Source: an uncultured bacterium
Lineage (GTDB): Bacteria; Verrucomicrobiota; Lentisphaeria; Oligosphaerales; Oligosphaeraceae
Length of the DNA: 64,000 bases
Direction of reading: 5' to 3'
Assembly (NCBI GenBank): GCA_902776645.1
Contig: CACYQT010000007.1
Location: 18,557 to 82,556, forward strand
This document shows positions 27,801 to 35,055 of the stretch, one piece after another. The position numbers were made by a program, and so were the translations under genes. The notes under the pieces were generated by a model. That model did not search any database and was not told where the DNA came from. It was given only the letters and a program-made list of their open reading frames with translations. Every line of letters begins with the position of its first letter. Within the stretch, counting starts at the first letter, position 1.

Positions 27801-27868
27801 GTCGGGCTGGCGCCGATGCCGTACGTATCCAACGTTTTCCATGTTTCCGTCAAGCTGGTCGTTTTCAT
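24836..27868 (-). CDS. DUF5107 and TPR-repeat protein, carbohydrate associated
   Basis: A 1010-residue protein without a signal peptide. Residues about 40-330 match DUF5107, a galactose-mutarotase-like beta-sandwich: VMENEYVRYEILPDLGGRIV, GAWMSGGVEWNFPHHHRT and YWANAAVHANEQYQVIFPPD. From about residue 440 to the end are many TPR units. Proteins of this plan accompany glycoside hydrolases, and here a GH78-like gene sits upstream in the same direction 66 bp away. Its substrate is unknown. The stop is followed by two TTATGGC heptamers, seen on the plus strand near 24818. Confidence 0.85.
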   Translation of the reverse strand: MKTTSLTETWKTLDTYGIGASPTVPIFYEGRGNQGAQGHVYPYPLQDKLTADKAPRKWRCVVMENEYVRYEILPDLGGRIVRALDKTNNYDFFYRQDVVKPALIGVLGAWMSGGVEWNFPHHHRTTTFMPADYRIERGADGSATVWIAETEKRHRMRSEVGLCLKPDTSCLEVNLNFRNDGELPQSFLYWANAAVHANEQYQVIFPPDVYYAIHHAKDAACSWPKFDGKYKGIKFDHADISWWKVHPAPASFFCGKSKENFFGGYDHGKNAGVVIWADRHYAEGKKFFLWGNNETARVWDQILTDNNGPYLELMAGSYSDNQPDYTWLQPGEVKHSKQYFFPVHDLDGFNHATPEAAVNVQTGKDLRISCIATKLFEDAKIEIKAADKCEKLTATLAPDQPFSYTMEGVDAEEATVTLWTAEDRLILTYYHHKYPERPMPTLTVPPPKPEEFKTIEELYLAGQRLEQFHNSVRSADPYYAEALKRDPDDYRTNIAVGVRLAKRGLWADAETHFRKALARAEYNNTTPQDGAAYYELGVALKAQDKFDEAEDMLKKALWYPGQAAAAALSLAELLMALDRKAEAAAMLEKAPQEAAALLKDILAGVWHNDGFRHCEPANIALENAAAAIRAHQWQAALAQLEPLNTFNPLVYYYRGYCQWRMGYESDAKVTWKHAHGLSSDYCFPFRWETEQVLKAALEANPKDFQANYLLGCLMRYYERMDEAFACWEKAAKDGSKLGNLYYCLGHEYDRAKRLDEAKEMLLKAIKFEPNNPIFVREYDKMMESQNESAAARLAFLQERQNVVDMRDDVLLREIVLLNREGEYDKALELIGDRRFYVWEGNEVIVHDAYAEAHLERGKRELEKGTGAKARKDFEAALLYPVNLGVGRPYRDVRCRMTHYLIGKSWQLSNKPKKAQEEFELAVADMIEPTANTRLCLTAVPYYQALALQELGRGKEAKAVLKKMEDVCKTVLGGEKQEDDFFAKFAHDNGVAPKQKVFLNILKLVKDALKA

Positions 27869-27887
27869 GTATTTCCTCTAATATTAT

Positions 27888-27925
27888 GGGATAGAAGGGA
27901 CTAAGGGGACGAAAGGGACTAAAGA
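27888..27925. repeat. nonamer array GGGACTAAA
   Basis: Four 9-bp units (GGGATAGAA, GGGACTAAG, GGGACGAAA, GGGACTAAA) between the GH78-like stop and the DUF5107 start. Confidence 0.8.
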
Positions 27926-27933
27926 AGAAGGGC

Positions 27934-29529
27934 TTATTCCGTGACGCAGGTGATTTCCTTCGGGGCTTTCACGATAGGTTTCCTGCCCTTCACGGCTTCG
28001 ATTTCAATCTTGCCATACGGCGTCGGATAGCTGCCGCGAACGAAATCCAGATCCACAAGATTCGGTTTGACAACGACTTTCCGGCAGCCGGGCTCCACGA
28101 CGCGCACGCCGAGAATCTTTTCCGACAGCCATGCGGCGGGGCCGCCCGCCCAGCCATGGCACAGGCTGTGGCGCAGGCCGATGTAGCAGTATTTGCCGAA
28201 ATCCGCATGGAGGTCTTTCTTGCCCGGAATCGGCGGTTCGTCGATGCGGTTGGAATTCGCGATCCAGTCCAGATCGAAATCTTCCCAGAACGTCGTCGCG
28301 CCATGGGAAAGCATTGCGCCCCAATATTTTCTGATGACGTTCAAGGCACTCGCCTCAGGCTGGGCCAGCAGCATGTAGTAGCCGAAGAACGTGCTGACGC
28401 CGCGCGTCGCATCCGTCGTCAGGACCTTCGAGCAATCCGTGATTCCGCCGAGCGTCAGCATGGCGGCGGCCGTCTTGTAACCGAGCGAATCCGGAACGAC
28501 TTTCTTCAGCCAGTCCAGACGTTCCAACGAGAGCTTCATGGTGCCGTATTCGCCGAGAGCGTCGCAGAGCACGGCGGCGCGTTCGAACATCATCGCGAAC
28601 AAGCCGCGGCCGCCCGCCTGCTGGACGTCTTTGTTGTCGTTCGTCGGCCAGTCCAAAAAGCACCAGTTGCCTTTCGTGTCGAACTTGCCGTCTTCCGTGA
28701 CCATTTCGCTGAAATGGTGGATCAGGCCGACCAGATAGTCTTTCTGAGTCTTCAGATATTCCAGATTGCCTGTGTGCATGAAATAGTCGTATTGGTTGAC
28801 GACCCACCAGGCGGAATACGTGATGATGCCGTTCATGTAATGCGGCAGCGGCGTGTGGTCGCGGAGGAAGTCCAGGCTCTTCGGAATCAGGCTCGCGTCG
28901 GAGAAGGCGGCGAGAATGACGCGGATTTCCGGATTCAGGTCGCCGAGCCACACGAGACGGTCGCGCTTGATGCCGTCGTAGATGTAGTCCTGCATGTTCA
29001 TCTGGACGGTGTAGACGCCGGTCTCCCAGATCTTGTTGAGCAGCGGGTCGCTGCTTTCGAAGGAGCCGCCGCGTTCCAGATCGCGGTAGAGGGCGACGGC
29101 GATGACGTTGATCAGATTCAGCTGGTCCGCCAGAATGTCGATCCGCACGAAACGGAAACCCGTGCAGCCGTATTCCATCATGCCCATCATCGGAAGCTCC
29201 AGCTCCGCGTCATGGATGGAATGGTCCTGATTCGGCGTCTGCATCGCCTCGCTGACCGATTCGCCGAAACGGACGCGCACTTTGCCGCGGCCGCCTCCGC
29301 CTGTGACGATACGGATGCCGCCATGCAGTTCCATGCCGAAGTCCAGAAGGATATAGGCTCCTTTCTTCACGTTGATTTGATCCGTGTCCGTCAGCGTGTT
29401 GAGGCTTTGGATGGCGTGGCGTCCGATGAAGAAGTCCGGCTTGGAGAAGCCTTCGCTCATCACGGTGCGCACGGCCGGCAGATATTCACGTACACGATCG
29501 TCCCGAATTGCCTGTTTGTACAGCGTCAT
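27934..29529 (-). CDS. GH78-like alpha-L-rhamnosidase family protein
   Basis: A 531-residue protein without a signal peptide. A beta-sandwich domain (residues about 30-150, including YGCTGFRFVRIDIL) precedes an alpha/alpha six-hairpin catalytic domain beginning near GSFESSDPLLNKIWETG. The motif YDGIKRDRLVWLGDLNPE corresponds to the conserved acidic region of GH78, with Asp and Glu retained. It is shorter than most GH78 enzymes (700-1000 residues), lacking N-terminal accessory domains. Likely cytoplasmic or periplasmic trimming of rhamnosides. AAAGGA supports the start. It is cotranscribed with the DUF5107 gene. Confidence 0.85.
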   Translation of the reverse strand: MTLYKQAIRDDRVREYLPAVRTVMSEGFSKPDFFIGRHAIQSLNTLTDTDQINVKKGAYILLDFGMELHGGIRIVTGGGGRGKVRVRFGESVSEAMQTPNQDHSIHDAELELPMMGMMEYGCTGFRFVRIDILADQLNLINVIAVALYRDLERGGSFESSDPLLNKIWETGVYTVQMNMQDYIYDGIKRDRLVWLGDLNPEIRVILAAFSDASLIPKSLDFLRDHTPLPHYMNGIITYSAWWVVNQYDYFMHTGNLEYLKTQKDYLVGLIHHFSEMVTEDGKFDTKGNWCFLDWPTNDNKDVQQAGGRGLFAMMFERAAVLCDALGEYGTMKLSLERLDWLKKVVPDSLGYKTAAAMLTLGGITDCSKVLTTDATRGVSTFFGYYMLLAQPEASALNVIRKYWGAMLSHGATTFWEDFDLDWIANSNRIDEPPIPGKKDLHADFGKYCYIGLRHSLCHGWAGGPAAWLSEKILGVRVVEPGCRKVVVKPNLVDLDFVRGSYPTPYGKIEIEAVKGRKPIVKAPKEITCVTE

Positions 29530-29725
29530 CGTTTGTCCTTTGGTTCAACCTGTTATCTGTTCTTGTTTTCAAGCCTTGATCATAACGATACATCATAAAT
29601 ATAACTCCGTACTTCAAACCTTAAAAATCAAAGAAAGATTTTTCTTGGAATTAAAAATCAAATCACCAATGAATTTGAAGTGATATTGGCCATAAGAACA
29701 TAATCATCACGCAATTTCTTATGTG

Positions 29726-29781
29726 TTGCGTCTTATCGTCTTGCGTCTTTCGCTCTCGTCTCATGTCTCATGTCTCACGTC
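29726..29781. repeat. heptamer array TCATGTC
   Basis: Units TCTCGTC, TCATGTC, TCATGTC, TCACGTC at 29754-29781, preceded by looser TTGCGTC units from 29726. It is the reverse complement type of the array at 29861. Confidence 0.7.
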
Positions 29782-29785
29782 AAAT

Positions 29786-29810
29786 TGCATAATGGCAACA
29801 CCATTATGCA
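29786..29810. repeat. perfect 10-bp hairpin
   Basis: TGCATAATGG (29786-29795) and CCATTATGCA (29801-29810) around a 5-base loop. It lies between two oppositely oriented heptamer arrays. It could be a terminator-like or protein-binding site; no T run follows. Confidence 0.6.
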
Positions 29811-29860
29811 GCTATCTGAGAGAGAGGGCAAAAACAAATTCGATTGCTTTTGTGTGTGAG

Positions 29861-29900
29861 GACATGAGACGCGAGACATGAGACGCGAGACATGAGACGA
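29861..29900. repeat. heptamer array GACATGA / GACGCGA alternating
   Basis: Units alternate GACATGA, GACGCGA, GACATGA, GACGCGA, GACATGA, GACGAG, giving a 14-bp higher-order period. It can pair with the array at 29754-29781. Confidence 0.85.
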
Positions 29901-30123
29901 GTGGAGACAATAGACAAAAGATATTAAACAAATAAATAAATTATTTAAAATAATCGTAAAATGCTCCCGCCAAGCCATCGATCAAAGCGGCATGAATCCG
30001 CCGGGCCGCTTTGAGCTTCGCATGCTTGTAGCTTATTGATTATAGACTATAGACTTATGAATTTGCTTTCAGCTTTTGGCTTTCAGCTTTCAGCTCTGCG
30101 AAGCAGCTGGCCTGGCGGCGAGG

Positions 30124-30684
30124 CTATTCGTGTCCATTGGTGTCCATTGGTGGTTCTTTTTGTTCATTGGTGTCCGTTGGTGGTTCTTGGCGGAAGCGGT
30201 GGGCGGTCACGACGACGTCGCCGTCCTTCTTTATGTCGCCGCATTCGGCCCAGTCCAGAAGCGTCCCGCCGCTGATCGGATAAAACGGCGAGACGATGAA
30301 ATTCCCGCCGTCCTCCCGGATGACACGGAACCGCTTGACTTTGAACTTCTTGCCTTCATGGATGTCCATCACGTACTTTTCCATCGGCGGCGGCGAGTCG
30401 AACAGATACAGCTTCTGGAAGACCGCTTCCCGCTCTTCCGCCGGAATCTCGTACTCCTGCGTGAACGTCCCGTCCGACATCGCAAGGAGATGCGTCGGAA
30501 AATTCAACGGAGGCTGCGGCCCCGTGATCGCCAGCATCATCTGGCGCTCCTCATAGCCGAGGCGGCCACGGGGGACATGCTTCCGCCCTTTCTCATTCTC
30601 CGAATCCTCTTTCTTGGGCTTGCCGACGGTCACCGCAATCAACGGCTGTTTCTTTTTCTTTTGTTTTCCTTTTTCTTTATCCAT
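30124..30684 (-). CDS. uncharacterised protein with lysine-rich N-terminus
   Basis: A 186-residue protein. The ATG at 30684 is chosen because GGAGTG precedes it. Residues 1-20 are extremely Lys-rich (DKEKGKQKKKKQP). The middle has a mixed alpha/beta pattern with KFKVKRFRVIREDGGNFIVS and no motif I recognise. The last 15 or so residues (PTDTNEQKEPPMDTNGHE) are encoded entirely by the 10-bp tandem array at 30126-30190, so the original stop may have been lost to array expansion. A promoter is proposed at 30761-30789. Confidence 0.6.
   Translation of the reverse strand: MDKEKGKQKKKKQPLIAVTVGKPKKEDSENEKGRKHVPRGRLGYEERQMMLAITGPQPPLNFPTHLLAMSDGTFTQEYEIPAEEREAVFQKLYLFDSPPPMEKYVMDIHEGKKFKVKRFRVIREDGGNFIVSPFYPISGGTLLDWAECGDIKKDGDVVVTAHRFRQEPPTDTNEQKEPPMDTNGHE
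30126..30190. repeat. decamer array ATTGGTGTCC inside a coding 3' end
   Basis: Units of exactly 10 bp from 30126: ATTCGTGTCC, ATTGGTGTCC, ATTGGTGGTT, CTTTTTGTTC, ATTGGTGTCC, GTTGGTGGTT. It lies within the last codons of the gene on the minus strand and resembles the array at 95-125. Confidence 0.85.
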
Positions 30685-30760
30685 GGCTTGCACTCCATTT
30701 TTAGTCTTTCTCTCGCCTAATATCAAATAAATATTCGTGGTAAAATTTTTATTTTTCCCA

Positions 30761-30789
30761 TAATATGCCCTTTATGAGGATAAATACAA
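30761..30789 (-). promoter_or_regulatory. putative promoter for the lysine-rich protein gene
   Basis: On the minus strand TTGTAT (30789-30784), 17 bp, ATATTA (30766-30761). It lies about 77 bases before the start codon, and 10-bp AATCATA repeats lie 24 bases beyond the -35. Confidence 0.4.
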
Positions 30790-30813
30790 GCTATTTTTGA
30801 CAAAATGATGAAT

Positions 30814-30850
30814 AATCATAAAGAATCATATTAAATCATAAGAAATCATT
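30814..30850. repeat. AATCATA repeats phased at exactly 10 bp
   Basis: AATCATA at 30814, 30824, 30834 and AATCATT at 30844, each start 10 bp from the last. The same motif and spacing occur upstream of the accessory genes at 38634, 40131 and 45823. Here it lies in a divergent intergenic region and could serve either flank. Confidence 0.8.
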
Positions 30851-30989
30851 ATGACTTTTCCGGCGGCAAACATGCGGCCATGAACCATTTCCAGCGGAAA
30901 AACATCTGAAAACATTGAAAAGCGTCCACTTGGGATGGATATTAATAAGGTATCCAGCCGTCCGTCAACCAGTCTCGCCATTTGCAACC

Positions 30990-31334
30990 ATGCCCCGAAA
31001 GCCCTCCTATGCCTGTTTTTTCGTCCGTTTCGCCAAAAAGGCGTGCAGCGGAGGCTCTTTCTGGTACAAGCTTGGGATATGGCTGTTCGGGTTGAACTGG
31101 TTCGTCGGATACGGCGGCATCGCCGTTTGCACGGCGTTGGCGTCGGCCACGTCCCACAAGGGATGGCTGGTGGCCGGCGGCGTGTGCTACGCCGTCTCAT
31201 GGGGCATGCTCGGGCTGGGCACGCTTCTCATGGGGGTGGAGGCGAAGCGCCGCATCGTCGGTGAATACAAATCTCAAATCAAAGCATTCAAAAGACTTAG
31301 AAAAATGTCCGCCCGTTCGGCGGCGACTTCATGA
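30990..31334 (+). CDS. small membrane protein next to a COG2426 transporter
   Basis: About 114 residues from the ATG at 30990. Two membrane helices at roughly residues 24-48 (LGIWLFGLNWFVGYGGIAVC) and 56-80 (LVAGGVCYAVSWGMLGLGTL), then a basic C-terminal tail. Its stop is 4 bp before the next start, so the two are probably one operon. No family recognised; the long upstream open frame lacks a ribosome site. Confidence 0.6.
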   Translation: MPRKPSYACFFVRFAKKACSGGSFWYKLGIWLFGLNWFVGYGGIAVCTALASATSHKGWLVAGGVCYAVSWGMLGLGTLLMGVEAKRRIVGEYKSQIKAFKRLRKMSARSAATS

Positions 31335-31338
31335 CCGT

Positions 31339-31836
31339 ATGTTAAACGCCATTCTGATCCTCATCGCCTTCACGTTCATACCGGGCCTCGAACTTCGCGC
31401 GTCCATTCCTGTCGGCGCGTTCAAATACGACGATGTCCTGCCGTTGTGGCTGATCGTCATGACGTGCGTCGTGTCCAACGTCATCATCGGCTGGCTGGTC
31501 TTCACGTTGATCACGCCGTGCGCGAACTTCTGCCGCAGAATCCATTGGATCGACGTCCTGTTCGAAAAATATCTGGAACGCGCGCAGCGCAAACTGAAGC
31601 CGCAGATTGAAAAATACGGGACGATGGGCCTTGCGTTGTTCATCGGCATTCCGTTGCCGGGCACGGGCGCGTACACTGGCGCCGCGGGTGCCTTCGCGCT
31701 CGGCATGAAAAAACGGCAGTTCGCCATCGCGAACATCGCGGGCGTCTGCATGGCGGGAATCGCCGTCACCATTATCGTCGTGCTGATCCGGGCAGGCATC
31801 GAATCGCCTCTCTTCAACTTCCTCATCAAACGGTAA
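31339..31836 (+). CDS. small multidrug export family protein (COG2426 / PF06695)
   Basis: A 165-residue membrane protein. The ATG at 31339 puts the first helix at the N-terminus (LNAILILIAFTFIPGLELRA); an in-frame start 26 codons earlier lies inside the previous gene. Signature blocks are PGLELRASIPVGAF and FIGIPLPGTGAYTGAAGAF, followed by IANIAGVCMAGIAVTIIVV. The family name rests on weak experimental support, so transport substrate is unknown. Confidence 0.85.
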   Translation: MLNAILILIAFTFIPGLELRASIPVGAFKYDDVLPLWLIVMTCVVSNVIIGWLVFTLITPCANFCRRIHWIDVLFEKYLERAQRKLKPQIEKYGTMGLALFIGIPLPGTGAYTGAAGAFALGMKKRQFAIANIAGVCMAGIAVTIIVVLIRAGIESPLFNFLIKR

Positions 31837-31880
31837 ATCATCGTAGCGGTCACGCAGGAGCGTGCCCCTCCCATCTTCCC

Positions 31881-33992
31881 ATGAATCTTTGGAACACATA
31901 CGATACGGTCCGCCCGTTGCTGACGGCGCAATGCAAGCCCGAAGGATACAATCCGGACACGGGGCTGGACATTCCCGAACTGGAAAAGCTCGTGGCGGAC
32001 TACGTCGCCGCCCATGAACAGAACACGCCGCGCATCATCCTCCGCGCCAACATGTTCAGAATCCTTTTGGAGAACGGCCGCCTCCGCGTCGATCCGTTCG
32101 ACTGGTTTGCCGACCATATCGCCACAGGCCGCATCATGTGGAAATACCAGTCGAAATGGCATGCCGAGGAAGGCCGCAAACGCGTTCCGCCGTCCGCCCG
32201 CGCCGCGAATCCCATCGGCTTCCCGAATCTGGATCTGAGCCATACGTCGCCAAGCTGGAAAAATATCCTAAAGTACGGCATTTCAGGCCTTAAAAAACGC
32301 GCGGAGGCCGCGTTGCAATCCACGAAAGACCAGGAGGCGCGTGATTTCTACACGGCCGTCGTCATCGTCTACGACGCCATCCGCTCCTACATGATCCGTC
32401 TGGCGGACGAATCGGAACGCGTCGGCTCCGTCCGCACGACGGACGCCCTCCGCCATCTCGTCGACAATCCTCCCGCCACCTTCCATGGCGCCCTCCAGCT
32501 TTCCTTCATCTACAACCAGATGCAGGAGATCGAAGGCGAATATGTCCGTTCGCAGGGGACGTTCGACCAGCTTTACATCGACTTCTACCGCAACGACATA
32601 GCCGCAGGTCGCCTCACGCGTGACCAGGCGAAGGAGCTCATCAAATTCTTCTTCGATAAATTCTATTCGCAGCATTTCGGCGCGGGCAACAACATCTGCT
32701 TCGGCGGCCGTTGCCCGGACGGGACTGACCTCTGCAACGAATTGACCGAACTCGCCTTCGAAGCGTTCGCCGAACGTGGCGACATCGATCCGAAATTGTC
32801 GTTCCGAATCCACAAGAACACGCCGCCCGCCATTCTGCGGCAGGCCGCGGAATGTGTCAAAAACGGTACCAACGCCATCGTGTTCGCAAACGACGACATC
32901 GCCTATCCGATGTTCGTCAAGCATGGGAAAGCTCCTGAAGACGTCGTCGATTTCGTTCCGATCGGCTGCTACGAGCCCGCCATCATGGGCAAGGAGCTCA
33001 GCTGCACGATGTCCGCCACCTACAATCTTGCCAAACTGCCCGAATACGTCATGGCGGAATTAGAGGAGGCTCCTGATTTCCAGACTGTTGTCGATTTCAC
33101 GAAACGCCTCATGAAAGAGACATTGGACGAGACGCTGCAGCGCGCGCGCGTCTGGGAGACCGCCTGGCCGACCGTCAATCCGGCCCCCGTCCTTTCAGGC
33201 ACGATGGATTCCTGCATCGCGAAGGGCCGTGATGTCTCCAACGGCGGCACGCAGTACAGTACCAGCGGCGTCATGTGCGCGGGCATCGGCACGTTGGCCG
33301 ATGCCATGGCGGCGATCCAATATCTTGTGTTTCAAGAACATCTGTGTACGTGGAAGGAACTTCGCGCCATCATCGCCGCCAATTGGGAAGGCCATGAGCA
33401 TCTCCGCGAAATCGCCCGCAGACGCGCCCCGAAGTGGGGCAACAACCATCCGGCGGCGGATGAAATCGGCGTCGATCTCGCCATGACCGCCGCGCGGATC
33501 ATCAACAACACGCCGAACACGCGTGGCGGCCATTTCCAGATGGGCTGCTGGTCCATCGATTATACGCATACCTTTGGAAAACAGACAAAAGCGACTCCCG
33601 ACGGCCGAAAAGATTTCGATCTCATCTCCAAAAATCTTGGCGCGACCATCGCCGCGGACCGCAACGGCGTCACTGCCCTCATCGCTTCCGCCGCCAAATT
33701 CGACCATACGGAATTTCCGGACGGCTCCGTTCTCGACATCGCGTTGCATCCGTCCGCCCTGCAAGGCCGCGACGGCGCGGAGGTCATCATGGGCCTTATC
33801 CGCACGTTCTTCGACGCCGGCGGCTTCTATTGTCATTTCAACATCTTCGACGCCAATACGTTGCGAAATGCGCAAGCCGATCCGGAAAAGTACGCCAACC
33901 TGCAGGTCCGCGTCTGCGGATGGAACACGAAATTCGTGGATCTTTCCAAATCCATGCAGGACGCCTTCATCGCGCAAGCGGAAGCTTTATAA
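31881..33992 (+). CDS. glycyl radical enzyme, PFL-like, substrate unknown
   Basis: A 703-residue enzyme of the pyruvate formate-lyase superfamily. The thiyl Cys is Cys363 in PIGCYEPAIMG, a Cys-x-Glu pattern seen in the dehydratase/lyase branches rather than the Cys-Cys of PFL. The radical Gly is Gly680 in LQVRVCGWNTKF, a variant of the usual RVxGY/W motif. It is shorter than most members (about 760-850). There is no clear Shine-Dalgarno site. A two-cluster activase is encoded at 55652, 22 kb away. Dehydration of a diol or other hydroxy compound is plausible, but substrate is not readable. Confidence 0.88.
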   Translation: MNLWNTYDTVRPLLTAQCKPEGYNPDTGLDIPELEKLVADYVAAHEQNTPRIILRANMFRILLENGRLRVDPFDWFADHIATGRIMWKYQSKWHAEEGRKRVPPSARAANPIGFPNLDLSHTSPSWKNILKYGISGLKKRAEAALQSTKDQEARDFYTAVVIVYDAIRSYMIRLADESERVGSVRTTDALRHLVDNPPATFHGALQLSFIYNQMQEIEGEYVRSQGTFDQLYIDFYRNDIAAGRLTRDQAKELIKFFFDKFYSQHFGAGNNICFGGRCPDGTDLCNELTELAFEAFAERGDIDPKLSFRIHKNTPPAILRQAAECVKNGTNAIVFANDDIAYPMFVKHGKAPEDVVDFVPIGCYEPAIMGKELSCTMSATYNLAKLPEYVMAELEEAPDFQTVVDFTKRLMKETLDETLQRARVWETAWPTVNPAPVLSGTMDSCIAKGRDVSNGGTQYSTSGVMCAGIGTLADAMAAIQYLVFQEHLCTWKELRAIIAANWEGHEHLREIARRRAPKWGNNHPAADEIGVDLAMTAARIINNTPNTRGGHFQMGCWSIDYTHTFGKQTKATPDGRKDFDLISKNLGATIAADRNGVTALIASAAKFDHTEFPDGSVLDIALHPSALQGRDGAEVIMGLIRTFFDAGGFYCHFNIFDANTLRNAQADPEKYANLQVRVCGWNTKFVDLSKSMQDAFIAQAEAL

Positions 33993-33994
33993 TT

Positions 33995-34022
33995 CATAAA
34001 GCATAATGCATAATGCATAATT
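33995..34022. repeat. heptamer array CATAATG
   Basis: CATAAAG, CATAATG, CATAATG, CATAATT starting 3 bases after the stop codon of the glycyl radical enzyme gene. Confidence 0.8.
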
Positions 34023-34048
34023 ATTATAAAGCTTTGGGCAGCTCCACC

Positions 34049-34102
34049 TGTCTCAGATGTCCCATTCGTCCCAGATGTCCCAGATATCCCGGATGTCCCA
34101 TT
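34049..34102. repeat. nonamer array TGTCCCAGA
   Basis: Six exact 9-bp steps from 34049 (TGTCTCAGA, TGTCCCATT, CGTCCCAGA, TGTCCCAGA, TATCCCGGA, TGTCCCATT). It ends 2 bases from the stop codon of the convergent transporter gene. The facing gene has its own heptamer array, so each gene end bears a different array. Confidence 0.88.
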
Positions 34103-34104
34103 CA

Positions 34105-34998
34105 CTATAATTCAACAGCAAAGATTCCGATGATGATCAACGCGATCGCCGCGATTTGGCGGCGCGTGAACCGTTCATGGAACACAATCGGTGTCACGAT
34201 GCAGAAGGAAAGAATCTGCGTCGAGCAGGCGATGGGAAACATGATGCCCAAACGGCCGATTTCATTCATGCGATGCAGCGCCGCGAAAAGGCATCCGTAG
34301 GAGGTCACGGCGACAACCGACCACGACAGCCCCGTCTTCAGCAGGACTTTCATGTTCGGCTTCTCCTTCGCGCGGAAGATCAATGCGCTGATGCCGAAGC
34401 AGATCGCATACGTCGTCAGCAGCAGTTCGGCCTTCGTCAGAAACGGAAGATCCGTCGCGTGGTATTTGTCGGCCTGCATGAGACACAGTTGCGCCAAGCC
34501 GCCGACCAGCAACGCTATGATGCTCCACACCAAACACTTGTGATTCCATTTGCTGTCGATTTCGCTCGTATCCTTTCCGCCTTTGGCCGTCAGGAAGATG
34601 GCTGAGATCAAGCAGATGATGCCCGCGATGTTGATTACCGTCGCCTTCTCCCCCCAGGCGAGGACGGCCCAGACGAACGACACCGCGAAGCCCATGCGGC
34701 ACAGTCCGAAATACACGGCTGCGTTGCCCTTCCCAAGCGTTAGCATGCCGAAATAATTCGCCACGACGTTGAACAGCGCGTTCAAGATGATGCACCACGC
34801 GATTGGCCATGACCATTCGGCCGGAATGAGCGTTCCCGTAATGAGCTGGTATGGAACGATGACGATCAACGCCCCAAGAGCCGCCACGAGATAGAAATGG
34901 TCGACGCGGCAACCGCCGCGCCGCGCCGCCGTCAGCAACGAGCCGATGGCGCACCACAGGAGGCCTGTCGCCATCGTGAGAATCAAACCAATTAACAT
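34105..34998 (-). CDS. DMT superfamily (EamA/RhaT-like) transporter
   Basis: A 297-residue protein with ten predicted membrane helices in two five-helix halves, as in drug/metabolite transporters. Segments such as NVVANYFGMLTLGKGNAAVY and GIMFPIACSTQILSFCIVTP fit the EamA halves. ATG 34998 is chosen over a GTG 36 bases upstream inside a CTAG array. It lies between the glycyl radical enzyme and a nucleoside hydrolase; a small organic solute is likely, but which one is unknown. Confidence 0.8.
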   Translation of the reverse strand: MLIGLILTMATGLLWCAIGSLLTAARRGGCRVDHFYLVAALGALIVIVPYQLITGTLIPAEWSWPIAWCIILNALFNVVANYFGMLTLGKGNAAVYFGLCRMGFAVSFVWAVLAWGEKATVINIAGIICLISAIFLTAKGGKDTSEIDSKWNHKCLVWSIIALLVGGLAQLCLMQADKYHATDLPFLTKAELLLTTYAICFGISALIFRAKEKPNMKVLLKTGLSWSVVAVTSYGCLFAALHRMNEIGRLGIMFPIACSTQILSFCIVTPIVFHERFTRRQIAAIALIIIGIFAVEL

Positions 34999-35015
34999 AG
35001 TACAGGAAAATGAAT

Positions 35016-35046
35016 CTAGATATTCTAGAAGCACTAGAAGTTCTAG
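35016..35046. repeat. CTAG array, exact 9-bp period
   Basis: CTAG at 35016, 35025, 35034 and 35043, between the nucleoside hydrolase stop and the transporter start. Period 9 here versus 8 in the two other CTAG arrays. Confidence 0.8.
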
Positions 35047-35055
35047 AAGAAATGC

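Larger units (their letters stand above)
29530..30123. other. gene-free region with heptamer arrays and hairpins
   Basis: About 590 bases without a gene. It contains inverted-orientation heptamer arrays at 29726-29781 and 29861-29900, a perfect 10-bp hairpin at 29786-29810, a second perfect inverted repeat TCAAAGCGGC (29982-29991) with GCCGCTTTGA (30005-30014), and four TTTCAGC-like heptamers at 30067-30094. The GH78-like promoter must lie in the first part. Confidence 0.6.

Noticed and set aside
29726..29900. Facing heptamer arrays as a possible CRISPR or transposon terminal inverted repeat
   Set aside because: Units are 7 bp with no spacers, and the 80-base interior has no transposase.
31842..31872. 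Hairpin CACGC-AGGA-GCGTG before the glycyl radical enzyme as another GRDALAT repeat
   Set aside because: Only the leading GTAGCG is shared; the palindrome differs, so membership is not supported.
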